The notes: generated by a model from the sequence alone, not told the origin. A stretch of 64,000 bases of DNA from Euglena gracilis (GCA_039621445.1 CP154954.1:66746714-66810713), one strand, 5' to 3'; counted from the first letter of the stretch, positions 18,121-30,436 are shown. Numbers and translations: made by a program.

Positions 18121-19399
18121 GCTGAGCTCTTAATAAGCGCGCACCCACCCCTTCATTAACCCCTCCATACATACCGGCCCACTCCATGGAGCTCTTTTGC
18201 CTGAAATCCATGGGTTTTGTGCCAGAAACAGGGCGCCGGTGGGTCGAAAAACGCTCATTTTCGGCTCGAAAACTGTTTTTCCGGGTCCGGGAGGCCCAAA
18301 AACATTGTTTTGGTCAAAAATTTTTTTCGATTTTTTTCGACTTTTTTGACCCGGTTTTGACCCAAAGTCAATGGGTCGGCGGTCCAAAACGGGGCGCTGG
18401 CGGGTCGAAAAACGCTCGTTTTCGGCTCAAAAACAGTTTTTCTGGGTCCGGGAGGCCAAAAAACATCGTTTCGGGCAAAAAAAAAATTTCGATTTTTTTC
18501 GACTTTTTTGACCCGGTTTTGACCCAAAGTCAATGGGTCGGCGGTCCAAAACGGGGCGCTGGCGGGTCGAAAAACGCTCGTTTTCGGATCAAAAACAGTT
18601 TTTCTGGGTCCGGGAGGCCAAAAAACATCGTTTCGGGCAAAAAAATTATATAAAAATATATATATTCGGGAAAAGTGTACAAAATGGCCTGAAACGGCCC
18701 AAATTGGCCGTAAAAAAACGCCCGTATCTCAGGCTGGGCGGGGAGTTGCGGGGAAACCAAAATCCCAGTAGATAGAGCGTTCCAAGGGCTTCAATTTAGG
18801 TCTCCGGACATTTCCTTTGATTTTGCATCATTTTCGAGAAATTTTGAAAATATCGATTTTTTGACCCCCCCACCCCCCGAAAACGGCTAATTCGAACAGA
18901 GGGAAAAGTGTACAAAACGGCCATCTGCGCCGAAAACGGCCGTATCTCGGGCTAGGCGGGGAGTTGCGGGGAAATCAAAATACCGGTGGATGGGGCGTTC
19001 CAAGGGCTTCAAATTAGGTCTCCGGACATTTCCTTTGATTTGGCTTCATTTTGGAGATATTTTGAAAATTGACATTTTTTGGCCGAAATGGCAGAGTCCA
19101 AAGGGGGGGGGGCTTATCCAGGGGGGGGCGGGCCGATCCTACCCAGTTTGGACCCCTTCGCGCGTGAATAACTCGGGCCTGGCGGGGAGTTGGGGGTCAA
19201 ACCCAGGTGATTCGGAAACTAGAAATCCAGTCGCTCGCGACTGAAAAAAAAATTCCGGGAACCGGGCCGGGATCATGGTGATAATCCGTCGGTTCTCCTG
19301 GTGGCCCCGACCCGGGGGGGGGGGAGGGGGGGGGTCGAGGGGGGGGGGGTTCGCCGGTGGTAAGCTTCGCTCTTACCCATAAAGGGATAAGAGGTCAGC
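18121..19399. mobile_element. TIR element with internal tandem repeats, copy 1
   Basis: Ends GCTGAGCTCTT (18121-18131) and AAGAGGTCAGC (19389-19399, one mismatch to perfect inversion). The left part holds about 2.7 copies of a 162-bp unit (GGTCCAAAACGGGGCGCTGG at 18381 and 18543). The right part holds a second repeat with GTATCTCGGGCTGGGCGGGG and GGTCTCCGGACATTTCCTTTG. Copy 2 is at 60847-62373, inverted. No transposase frame. Some similarity to copy 2 (ACCAGGTTTTG) continues just outside the left end, so the true border may lie slightly further out. Confidence 0.85.
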
Positions 19400-19410
19400 G
19401 ACCCCCCTAC

Positions 19411-19539
19411 CTCAATACCGAAGGGCTTCCCATCCATCCCTGGACGCGCAGGCGGCACGTCTCGCACGGCGCTGATGAAATGCTTGTTGCTGTTGTGCAA
19501 AAAGCGCAAAACGAAGTCCTTGGACTTGAGGGGCCTGTC
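19411..19539 (-). CDS. Isolated, well-bounded exon (unassigned)
   Basis: 129-base exon, phase 0 to 0, acceptor TGTGGGAAAG and donor GTAGGGGG. It encodes DRPLKSKDFVLRFLHNSNKH and then FISAVRDVPPARPGMDGKPF. Clearly protein-like, family not recognised. The donor lies about 10 bases from the end of the TIR element at 18121-19399, so the element fills the start of the intron. It could belong to the CotH-like gene or to a gene of its own. Confidence 0.6.
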
Positions 19540-20620
19540 CTTTCCCACAGATTCCAGTGTTATATATCAAAAACAGCGCCCCAGAACCACCGACAAAACA
19601 ACAACTGCCGATCACTTCTGGCCGTACTGGGCCGACTCCACACCCCCCGAGTCTTTGTCACTGCCCTCGGTTGACCGCCTTCACCATGTTATAAATGCCA
19701 TCAAACTTTTGCTACCTGAGCGTGAATTTCATGACCCACTGCGATTACATTTTGCCTGCATTCTCATGTCTACGCTTTGTATGGATCTGAGGTGGGTGGT
19801 TGAAGCCAATACACTCCCACCTCCCATTACACGGCTGTCCCCCTTACCCTTTCCTTCTCCCCTACCACTCCCTTCGCCCAATATTTTCCGGGATGGACGT
19901 ACTGCCCACTTTGGGCGTTGGAGGCCATCCGTTTCAAATCCAAATCCAAATCCAGACTCCACACACAGGTTACTTGACAGACATCCCCCAGAGGACAGTC
20001 AACAAGGCCAGCTGGGTGGGATCAACACTTCATCCACCATGGCACTTTGAGCGGTACTTTTTAAGACCTGGGGGAGGAGGTCCCCCAATCACCCACCCAG
20101 GGGGTAACCCCCACCCCAGGGGGGAGTGGCCCGGAACACCCACCTTTTGGGGGTTCAATTATGGGGTCCGAAATTTAATTCGGATCTTCATGCCGAAAAT
20201 AGAGGACAGGGGTGGAGTGGGGTCTGGCGGACTTACTCCTCGCCCCTGGGGGTATTCCAATAAAAAGAAACGTTTCATGGTCGGTGGATTGGAATACAAA
20301 GACAAAAACCATGAAAAACGGTGTAGGAAAGTTGATGCAGGTGCCAAGTGTACACATAATGACTGTGCGGACCAGGTAGAAAAATGCGGACAGAGAAAAT
20401 ACGGACCAGCCAGAACATAAATAAAACATAGGTATACTTAAATACAAGCATAGGTGCACTTTATACCTACACCTCGGCTCTTTGCCCCTCTCCTCAGGCC
20501 AAGAGTCAAAGCCCCCCCACCCCACCGTCCAGAACAGGAGAACGCGGCCGGTTTAGGGGCTGTTGGGGGTCAACCTCCAGCCAGAAGTTGGCCGCCTGGA
20601 CTGTTGGGGCGAACATGGGG
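19540..20620. other. No gene recognised
   Basis: Mixed-composition sequence with a short AATCCAAATCCAAATCC repeat near 19940. Frames are short on both strands and none has convincing splice sites. Confidence 0.4.
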
Positions 20621-21590
<970 letters not shown>

Positions 21591-21592
21591 CC

Positions 21593-21724
21593 TCAGGGCT
21601 TGAAGAACGGGCCCAGGGGCCCCAACAGCTTGACGGCGAGCTGCGGGTCCACGTTGAGCGGCTTTGGCGGAGACGGGGCGGCCGGGGGTGGGGGCGGCGC
21701 GGGGAACACGACGGGTGCGGGCGG
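21593..21724 (-). CDS. Terminal exon of the DF-motif gene
   Basis: Acceptor GGATCGACCAG; 43 codons and a TGA at 21593-21595. Pro-rich start, then KPLNVDPQLAVKLLGPLGPF and the end FKP. Confidence 0.65.
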   Translation of the reverse strand, partial: PPAPVVFPAPPPPPAAPSPPKPLNVDPQLAVKLLGPLGPFFKP

Positions 21725-24700
21725 CTGGTCGATCCCCGGCCATCCGTCACCACAGTCGTCCGTCACACCATCCCAACCCCGAAGAGCATTGTGACTGGGC
21801 ACGGCTGAGCGTGACGGGGTGATCAGGTGTGATGCCGGGGATTTCTCTGAGCGTCATCCGGTGTGACCGGGCGCGACTGGGTGTTCTAGAACAAAAGTAC
21901 TACAGGCTGAAGCCCTATTCCACAGGTTCGTAATCAGAAGGCCAACAACAGTTCAAATTGGGAAATTGACAATTCTCAAAAAAATTCGCGAAAATCGTTC
22001 GGAGATGTCAGTGGGTACAAGGGTTGGAGACATGTCCCTATGAGAACAGGTCAGAGTTTCTGGGGCGGATATTATCCAGGGCTGAAATTGGTGAAAATAT
22101 GGGAAGGGGTGGTGGGGGCTGGTCAAACCCTCCACCCACCCACAGGGTGTCCAGAATCCCATTGAACCCTGCAGACGATGGCGGCGTGATGCAGAGGCGA
22201 TGTGGAAATCGATGGGACGGAAGCCGCAAACTGCAGCCAATGCACAGACGTTATGGTTCGTCAAACAAAAAATAATCGCAACAGAACCTTGAGGCTGTCA
22301 GGGGAATTGCAAACCTGTCCGATTGAGCCGGCACCCGGGGTTTGCCATGGGGCGCGTAGGCAACACAACCCCGCTGTACCCCAGGCGGGAAAAAGAATGC
22401 CGCCGGGCTCGCCCCTGGACCGAGCCGCCAGGAGGGGGACCAACGGCCCGGGCAGGGGTGGCGGGCGGTACTGGCCGTGGGCTGGGCGTGGCGGCGGCGG
22501 GGACAGGGCTCGACGCGGCCGTCCCCCGCGAACCAACAAACATATGCCGATTCCTCCGTTTTTGCCGGAGGCACAGACCAAAAATTTGGTAGAAAATTGG
22601 CATATTTGGTTTCAGTTGAAGGACCCCCTAGCTTTACATATGTCAAATCCTTCCTGGAGGGGGGCATTTGCAAGGGGAAATCAAACTGTTCTGCATTGCC
22701 CATACAAACTTTGACAGGGGGCTACACATTTGGGGGGGGGGGCTTGTTTGTTGGCTGATAAAAGGAAAAAAAAGGAAAAAAATCAACAACATTTTTGACC
22801 TCAGGGGAAAACGAGGTCCAAAAGCAGAATTTTCAAAGTCCAAAGAATTTCCTGGCAGAAATCCAAAAATCACTGGCAAAAAAAAAGTCGCATTAACATT
22901 TCCCTCCCCCTTCCCCCTGCAAAAAGCCAAATCAAGCTGGGTGGTGACTTTTTCGCCAACCAAACACCCCAAAACCTCAGAAACACCGTTTCCTGAACAT
23001 TTCGCCCCCCCCAACTTTTTTTGGCACTGCGCACTGATGATGTTTCAGCTCTGCCCTGCCAGGCTTTATCTCATGGGTTTTCACATCCTGGATGGGGAAC
23101 TGGCTGGAAAACAGGATCAGGCTTGCAAGACCCTCTCCCCCAACGGGGGAGGGGCAGCGTCCCCTCTGGCTTAAGAAATCCCATTCCACAGATGCTTTTT
23201 TCAGGGCACTTACGAGAGTCCTCCCCCCCCCCCCTGACTTTGATCGGCAGGGGGGGACCACAAACCATCCAAAACCCAGGTGTTAATACTCCCTCGTCCC
23301 CTGCCTGCATAACCAACTGCCCGGATGATAGCCACGTGACGCCATCGGCTATCCATCGGGGGGGGGGGGGGTATGTCGAAGCCTGCGTGGCGGTCTTCGG
23401 GGGTTGCGGTGGCGGTTTGGGGGTCACCTTGGGGCCGGCAACTGCCTTGGGCTTGGATGCAGCCATCACGTCCTCCAACAATGCCGAAAAAAATAGCGTA
23501 CTTCCTTGGATATTTATTTTCCCCCTGTTATGGGTTTCTGGGGTTGACTGTTCAGTCAAAAAAAATTGACATTGCGCCCCCAAGTCTCCAAAAACACTAT
23601 TTTTGACTTTGTTAAACTTCACTTCAACAATTTTTGGCGATTTGTTCCAAAGCGCGCCATAAAATTCCCCCGGCTCAGTGCTCCAAGCTGACTGCAAATT
23701 TACTTCGTCGGGTTCAGTCGAAGGGGGGGGGGTTTGGTGGCACGGCTGGGAACTGTGGAAAAGAACTGGATGCCGAGACCCCTCCCCTCCTTCCCATGCA
23801 GCTTTGCTGGTCCTGTTTAATTGATTCATGGATACGACCACACGAAAATTCAAAAAAAAACAGCAGTTCCCTGGCTCTTCGCCCCCCCCCCAAAAAAATC
23901 CAGTCAGGGGGCCAACAGCCCCCCTGACTGTTGGCCACCAACATCAGGGGGCCCACAGTTGACGGCAGAGAGGGCGGTAATGGTCGAAGCTGCAGTGGGG
24001 CTGGCTGCTGCCTTTGGGACCACCGCTGCAGACGCAGGCCGCGGGGCCGCTGCAGAGGTCGGCCGTGGGGCCGGGGGCTGGGCCGCAGGGGCTGGGGTCA
24101 AGCACCTATGGCCCATCCAGATTTCCGGACCCAGTCACGCCCGGTCACGCCCGGTCACACAAGGTCACGCCTCAGTCACGCCTCAGTCACGCCTGGTCAC
24201 ACCAGTCATTGAATAGGTGCTTGGCTGGGGCCACCGCTGGGGGTTTTGGGGTGAGCGAGGCGGAGGGAGGGACCCTCCAGTTCGCGCGTGGCGATCTGCG
24301 AAGAAAGTCCTGACAGGACCCGTACACCTGCACTGCGCGGCAGAAAGGTTGAACAAAGAAACTGTGGGTGACGCCGCAGGGGTCAGGAAGCGTAGGAGGC
24401 TTACAGCCACATATTTGCAGGATCAAGTTTGGCTGGCAAAATGGGGGTTGGCGCAGGCGCGGTCCGCAGAACACCGTGGATTGGACAGCCGTATGCGGCG
24501 CGGAGACCGCCTGTTTTCAACCCAGCAATCCAAACCGCCGCTGTTGCCAGATTGCGTGGGGGGCAACCTCGTCAGGGGCTGGGGCTGGGGCTGGTGTTTC
24601 GGCTGGTACGGCGGACGGGGCAGCTTCGTCAGTGGGGGGATGGGGTTTGCGGCTGCCGCCATTGGTCTCATGGATGGGTTCGGCCACTGGAGACGATGGC

Positions 24701-27700
24701 TGCACAGCATCCCGGGGGGGGGGGTTGTCCGTGGCGCTTTGGTAATTCGGCCACAAATTAATCACCATACGCTCCACCTAGGGTTGCTGAAACGCACACC
24801 AACACCCGGCTGTTGCCTGCATTTGGAAATGGTTCACGAAAAGTATCTGGTCCTTCACCTTCAGGGAGGAAGAAAAAACAAACACTGGTAACGCCCCGCT
24901 GCATTGTGAAAACGATGCATATGACTGCTGGCCTGAAATTCCTGAAATTGGCTGCTGGTTTGCTTCAAATTGCTTTGAATCGAGCGATCTTTTGCGTTTC
25001 AAAGAGTCAAATTTCGATGGGTCGTAAGTTGGATTTGGATTTGGAGTGCGGACATGTCCCCCAGAAAGTTCTTACTCCTTCAAAAATGCTGAAACTTGGC
25101 CATCGGTCGGGCTGGGGCTAACCTTTTTGGTTGGCTCCAAACAGGTTTAATTGGGACCAAATCAGGAGCAGGGTTGGCACGTTACCACAGCTGTGCTTTG
25201 ACGAACCGACGCGGCAAAGAGGCGATGTGTACACCAGCACACAAACTGGCGCACACGATACCGCGCACAGCCGCTGCCATATGGCACTCACCCCCAGTGC
25301 CGGCACGCCCTTTGGGGAGTTAGCACCGGGGTTTTGCCCCGGGGCCCCACAAATTGGATGCACCACTGCCCCCCCCGGCACGGGCCGGGTTGCCCTGGCT
25401 GGGGGAGCCGCCTCGGCCGCCGCAGGGGCCAGGCTGCCGGCCGGCTCGCGGACCTCCTCGGCCGCCACCTCCGCCGCTGCCGCGGCCGCTGCCCAGTCGC
25501 CGCCCCCGCCGAAGTCGGGGGGCGGCCCAAAGCCGTTGGCGTCCGCGCTAGGCTGGCTTCCGCCGCCTGAGGGAAGGCCGGGAAGCCGGATTGGACTGGG
25601 ACTGAACGACCCACCCAGACACCCAGGGGGGACCTTCTTTTGGGCCTTGGCTGGCTTCGACTCAAGCAAATTTCACTTGAAAATGACCATTTTCGGGCGC
25701 ACGTTGCCCTGGACACTCCACTTTGCTGGAGGCGGCAGTGCTTCATATGGAGAATTTGCTGCTTTCTCCAGCGAACCTATTCTGGCGCAGTTCTTCAACC
25801 TCTTCTGACCGAAAATCAACCTGGTTTAGCGTTGAGGTACTTTCTGCATGTCTTTAGATGAACTCTCCATTCTACCTTCCGGTTTTCAAGAAAAAGCCAG
25901 CACCATGTCACATCGTCCTGGTAAAGGGATGCGACGTTATTTGGACGAATCTTTTTGTGCCCTCCACCCTCTGCAACTGCAGTTGAGCTGGCAATGCAAG
26001 AGAGCAGGTTCAATGCGGGAGAGGAGCTCACCCTTCCCTCGATCGGCTTCCATGTGACTCGACCCTCGGGGGGGGGGGGGATGGCTTACAAAAAAAACCA
26101 GCCTGGTCCCCACCCTCGTCAGGGATGTGGGCTGTGGCGGAGGAGGCAAATGGGTCTTGGACAGCAGCCACAGGCTGCGCGATGATATGCGTGTGTTTCC
26201 CTGCTGTCCCATTGATTGGCAGGGGTTGCCATACCACTTCGCGACCTTTGTTTGCTGCCATCCATCAGCATCGAAAACGAGGGTGTGAACTTGCTTGGAA
26301 ACTGATGAGGATGGTGGTAATGTTTTTTTCCAGCGTTGACAAGACTTTCTTCTTCAGCAGCTTTGGACCACCAGCAGAAACAACACTGCAAAAATGCTGC
26401 CGTTCTTTATCAGGTATCCTTTTCCAGCAGGTCTGGTATCAAAATATCAAACCAAACCATGGCATTTTGAAGCGGGGTTCGACGGCCAGAATGTATCCAA
26501 AGTTGTCGTAACATAGCTGGTGTCGATACGGAAAGCAACACTTCAAAAAAGCCCTGTGAATCAAATTGTCCCCCCGCAAAAAAGATTTACTTTGCCAAAT
26601 AGTTACTTTGGGCAGCTCGTCTGCAACGCGTATTTTGTGCCATAATCTTGGTCCTTTTTATGGCAGGCACCCTCCAAGGCAAAACACCACTATTGTTCAG
26701 CTGGGCAGTCCTGCAACGCCCCAGGCATAGTAAGGACTCTTTTGGTGCAACGACTTCACCACGGAGAACCCACCACCACGAATTGGCGTTCCGGTGGCTG
26801 CTGGCCAGTCGCGCCACCGAAGGCGACACCAAAATTGGCGTCGAAGTCGGCCGGCGCGCTGAAATCCGACGAGGCCGCAGTGGAGTTGAAATCGGTCGAC
26901 ATAGCAATCCCCTTTGGGACGTTGGGCTCACGACTGGTCAAATACATTTGTGGTGTTGAAAAAGATAGTACAACAAAGTACTGAGGTGAGATCCAACTGC
27001 CCTGAGTGAGAGGAGGCTACTTTTGCTCGAATGCATATCGGAAATGCGGACATTATCAAACACGTTGGGGTCATCAGACAACCAACCTTCCCTTGGCAGA
27101 GCCAAACTTGCGGTCAGCAGCCAGGGTCGCGGAACAGCGGAAAAGCCACGCAGATTTGGAAAGCAGAAAGGGGGTCCCCCGTCACCCCGATAAAAAAGAA
27201 AAAAGTAGGAAAAAGAAGGGGAAGGAGGGGAGAGGATGGGGTATAAGATAGATGACACCCCCTTCCAAAATGTGTCTTCATCCCGACCCAAGCGTATTTA
27301 CGGATGTCACTAGAACGCCACTGCAGCGCCAATTATAATACTCAGTGTAGACACAATACTACACAATAACACATAATTATAAAACATCTTGGGCAAATCA
27401 CCTTGGGTGATGGACTGACCAAAACTCTACTTCAAAATAAGACACTGGTGCAAGAGGAACACTGGGAAGGGGGACTGCCGCCGGGACGGACTCCACGTCA
27501 AAGTTCGATGCGGCGCCGAAGGCTGCGCTGAAGTCGACCTCGTCGAAGGCGGAAGAAGTGGGGAACTGGATGGGGGAGTCGGTGGGGGACGGGGGGTCGT
27601 CGTCGGCGGCCAGGATGGGGGAGCCGGGCGGGGCGCTGGTGGGCCGGTTGGCCGCAGCGGGGCCAGGGGAGCGGGGGGGGGGGGGCTTCCTAATTCGACA

Positions 27701-30436
27701 ACCGGCGGTGGTTGCTCGTTCATTCCCAATATTCCCAGTCAGGCTTCTTTTTAAAGCCCCCGGGGGGTCCCCCACCCACCCAGCCCAGCGGGACCCTCCC
27801 TGTGTGCACTGTGGCGGGGAACCCCCTCCCAAAAGAGCCGTCGAGGGCATTTCCCAAAAAATTTTCGGCGCTTCGCGCCGAAACCCATATCCAGCCTCTG
27901 GCTCAGGAACCCCCCCTCCAAGGGGGGTCCGGCCCTGGACCCCCCCCCTCCTCCGGGGGGTCTGCGTTCTCGAGAGGCACCTTTGTTGATCAGACACAAT
28001 CGCCAGCAGGCACTGGGGACAGGCTTCTTTTTAAGTCAGATACCCCCCCCGGGGGGGGGGGGGTTGGGGCCAGGGCCGGACTCCCCGCCACCCTGGGGAA
28101 GCCTGTTCCAGTGCCTGCTTGGGACTGTGTCTCGTCAACAAAGGTACCTCTCGTGAATGCTGACACCATGCATATACGTTACTGGAGATAAGTCGTCCCC
28201 TGACAAGTCAGCCAGCACAAGTTTAGGTGACAACAATTCCCGGGTGGCTGGTACGGGCCAAGATAGGCAACGTCCTGGGGTGGGTTGGCAAACTCACAGG
28301 GATGACCCAGGAGGGGAGGGGCAGGTAGGTTATAATTGATCAACCGGAACACAAATATACAGGTGGGAGACAGGTCCCTATGAGGACAGGTCAGCCAATT
28401 CGGGATCAGAGGACAGTTTCCTGGGAGTCCGTGTGAGAGAACAAAAATGGCACCTTTCGACCCCGGCTGGCATAAAAATCCGAAAGAGCAAAACTTTCAC
28501 ATAATTATGATCAGAAGCCTGAAAATATTGACCACAATTTTTTCAAATCAGGAAATGTGACTTGCAAGGCAAAAAAAAAACTCGAAAAAATAATAATAAA
28601 ATAAAATAAATAAAAATAAAGATAATAAAAAGAATAATATCAACAAAGTAGTTAGGAGACCTCAGCAGGTGCAAAGGCAAGAGACAGGTTTCTGTGCGGA
28701 CTGGTCAGCGAGGGCAGAGGGCAGAGGCCAGTTTCTGGGGGGGGGTTAGTTACCATAAATGAGGATGTGACTCGTGATAAACCGCGGAGGGCCTTCCCGC
28801 CCACGTCCCCTGCTCAGACGATGACGCCTCCTCCATTCGCTCCTCGCGCTCGTCGTCGTCGTCGTCCCGCCCCTCCCTCGGCCCTGGGCTGAACCCGGCC
28901 TGGGGTAGGATGAGGGCCGCCTTCGCGACGTCGGAGTCGTCGAACTGCGTGATGTCCCCCGCGCACCGCGGCTCCTCGGCCCCCGACGCGACACAGTGTC
29001 CTTCGCCTGCCGTTCAGGAGAAGGATGGGGGGGGGAGTGTTTTGATCAGCCACAAACGATGTTTGGGGGTTCGGAACGTTCCAATGAACTTTCATCGTTT
29101 CAAGGTTCAAAATTTCATTTTCGACCGCATATGCAGGCTGTATCTGTTTGGCCCTGGAGGGGGGGGGGTGAAATACTCCACCAACGTCGGTGCAAGGCCC
29201 CAGGGAAGGGGGGGGGGGTCAAAAAACCCAAGAGTCACCCAATTTCGTCCAACAAAGAACCCCACTTGATTTGGGCTGTTCTTGAAACATTTCTGGCTGA
29301 ACCCCAACCCAGACCATTTACACGGACTTGGCCTTGACTCACCCCCCCCCCGCCCCCGAGGGTCCTCTGACTTCAACAGAACCCCGGAGACAAATACCCC
29401 AAGCGGCGGTGCAGGCACGCTTTTCCACCTGCGCCATCAGCAGCGCCAGCTTCTGCCCTCCCAGCAGGAAGGCGTTGGTGGTATTCCGCCGCTGGAGGTC
29501 ACGGGCGCAGTCCCCCGGCCCAATACACTGCAAACGACACCCCCCCCCAATTCAGGTGTGATGATTACTTCCTGTCTCCTGAGCAGGGTGGCTGTAAATA
29601 AAAGCTGAGGGTTTAAAACGCTCTCCAATACACCTTGGAACAATTTGTACATCATGGAACACAATTGGGAGAGAAACGTATTTTACAGTGCAGAAAAGCA
29701 ACTTGAATATTTGAATATTCAGATGTTCGAGTCCCCTAAAAATGCCAGAGTTTCCTCCTGAAAGAGACTGTCATTCTTCTATGTCTGTCTGTAAAAATTC
29801 TGTCAAAATTAAAACTTTTAGTGAAGAAAATTGTCACGGTCATGGCCGACCAGTCGGGTGATCTGTCACGGGAGGAGGCAGACATGTACATGACAGCTTT
29901 CCAGGGAACAACGCGTCAGTAGCACTATCTTCTACTGTGTCTTGGGGTAACCTTCATCCCAGCATGGGTCGGTTCCAGTCCGAATGTTTCCAAATTGCGA
30001 ATCAGTTTGTTGGGTGAGTGTGAGTGAGTGAGTGGGTGAGTGAGTGAGTGAGTGAGTGAGTGAGTGAGTGTGTGTGTGTGTGTTGTGCTGCGTTGGATGT
30101 ATGTGTGTTGTGTGTGTTGTGTGTTATGTTGTGTTGTGTTGCGTTGCGTTGCATTGTGTTGCATTGTGTTCTGTGCGTGTGTTGCCTCTCTGTGTTGTGT
30201 GTGTGTGTGGGTGTGTGAGTTGTGTATTTCTTTGTGCAGTGTAGTGTTGTGTCTGCGCGTACGGGGAGGCCGCGGCTGCCTTGAGCGTACTCCTTCCACC
30301 CGCCACAGACCTCCAGGGCTGCCTTGACAGCCTCGTTGGTGGCCTCCGCCTCGAGCAGTGCGTTGGAGAGCAGCGTGAGGTGCCCAAAGAGCCCCTTCTG
30401 GCCCTGGGCATTGGCCCGGATGATGCGCTGCGGCAG
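21593..30436 (-). CDS. Ala/Pro-rich protein with DF-x-x-FG motifs (spliced)
   Basis: Minus-strand gene whose exons join in phase: 30311-30436, 29419-29527, 28805-29006, 27420-27635, 26770-26933, 25454-25566, 24568-24699, 23964-24077, 23428-23472, a possible 30-base microexon 22441-22470, and 21593-21724 with the stop. The N-terminal part seen is helical (ANAQGQKGLFGHLTLLSNAL). Then comes an acidic stretch with five Asp in a row, then disordered Pro/Ala/Ser sequence carrying VDFSAAFG, DFSAPADF, DANFGVAFG and PPDFGGGGDW. Repeated DF/FG motifs in a disordered tail are typical of clathrin/AP2-binding endocytic adaptors (epsin, AP180, TOM1-like), which is an inference from motif style only. The N-terminus is missing; no ATG with a good context was identified above 30436. 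Confidence 0.6.
22441..22470 (-). CDS. Possible microexon of the DF-motif gene
   Basis: Acceptor CCACGGCCAG, donor GTCCCCCT, phase 0 both sides, encoding YRPPPLPGPL. Alternative frames in this Pro-rich stretch are equally open, so this is weak. Confidence 0.25.
23428..23472 (-). CDS. Small exon of the DF-motif gene
   Basis: 45 bases, phase 0, acceptor TTTCGGCATTGTTGGAG, donor GTGACCCC, encoding DVMAASKPKAVAGPK. Confidence 0.5.
23964..24077 (-). CDS. Ala/Pro-rich exon of the DF-motif gene
   Basis: Phase 0 to 0 with acceptor TGCGGCCCAG and donor GTCAACTG. It encodes Pro/Ala/Ser repeats ending TAASTITALSA. A second possible acceptor lies 14 bases upstream (24092). Confidence 0.5.
24121..24210. 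repeat. GTCACGCC-rich short tandem repeat
   Basis: About nine copies of a 9-10-bp GGTCACGCC/CAGTCACGCCT word in a probable intron. Similar to the unit of the 21-bp minisatellite at 17459-17587. Confidence 0.75.
24568..24699 (-). CDS. Pro-rich exon of the DF-motif gene
   Basis: 132 bases, phase 0 to 0, acceptor ATGCTGTGCAG, donor GTTGCCCC. It starts PSSPVAEPIHETNGGSRKP and ends in an Ala-Pro repeat followed by DE. Confidence 0.65.
25454..25566 (-). CDS. DFG/Ala-rich exon of the DF-motif gene
   Basis: 113 bases, acceptor CTTCCCTCAG, donor GTCCGCGA. Two leading bases complete Gly from the previous exon. Encodes SQPSADANGFGPPPDFG, GDW and a poly-Ala helix ending EVAAEE. Confidence 0.7.
26770..26933 (-). 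CDS. DF-motif exon
   Basis: 164 bases, acceptor ATTTGACCAG, donor GTTCTCCG. Phase matches both neighbours. Contains MSTDFNSTAASSDFSAPADF and DANFGVAFGG. Confidence 0.7.
27420..27635 (-). CDS. DF-motif exon
   Basis: 216 bases, acceptor GGCCCACCAG, donor GTCAGTCC, phase 1 to 2. Pro-rich start with ILAADDDPPSPTDSP, then SSAFDEVDFSAAFGAASNF. Confidence 0.65.
27866..27880. repeat. CGGCGCTTCGCGCCG hairpin
   Basis: Perfect GC-rich hairpin between AAAATTTT and AAA, the same word as at 10401-10415 and, one base shifted, 30648-30663. Confidence 0.85.
27971..28153. mobile_element. 183-bp foldback
   Basis: Imperfect arms of about 60 bases (CGAGAGGCACCTTTGTTGAT, ACACAATCGCCAGCAGGCAC and the inverse) around a C-run/G-run centre. 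CAGGCTTCTTTTTAA in the left arm also occurs at about 27740. Confidence 0.8.
28440..28740. other. AT-rich intronic sequence
   Basis: Contains an (AATAA)n-like tract at 28580-28640. No gene. Confidence 0.6.
28805..29006 (-). CDS. Acidic exon of the DF-motif gene
   Basis: 202 bases, phase 2 to 2, acceptor GAACGGCAG, donor GTGGGCGG. Encodes CAGDITQFDDSDVAKAALIL, then a run of five Asp and an acidic, Ser-rich end. Confidence 0.65.
29419..29527 (-). CDS. Helical exon of the DF-motif gene
   Basis: Acceptor CGTTTGCAG. Two possible donors: GTGGAAAA (29428) or GTGCCTGC (29418), the latter matching the phase of the next exon. Encodes CIGPGDCARDLQRRNTTNAF and LLGGQKLALLMAQ. Confidence 0.65.
29530..29980. 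other. No gene recognised
   Basis: Unremarkable AT-balanced sequence, probably intron. Confidence 0.4.
30011..30250. repeat. (GTGA)n then GTGTT-rich tract
   Basis: (GAGT)n at about 30011-30068 followed by degenerate GTGTTGTGTT. Confidence 0.9.
30311..30436 (-). CDS. Most N-terminal recognised exon of the DF-motif gene
   Basis: 126 bases, phase 0 to 0, acceptor GGCCTTGCCAG, donor GTCTGTGG. It encodes LPQRIIRANAQGQKGLFGHL and LLEAEATNEAVKAALE, an amphipathic helical pair. Part of a helical domain (ENTH, VHS and GAT domains are all-helical), but the family is not certain. Confidence 0.65.
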
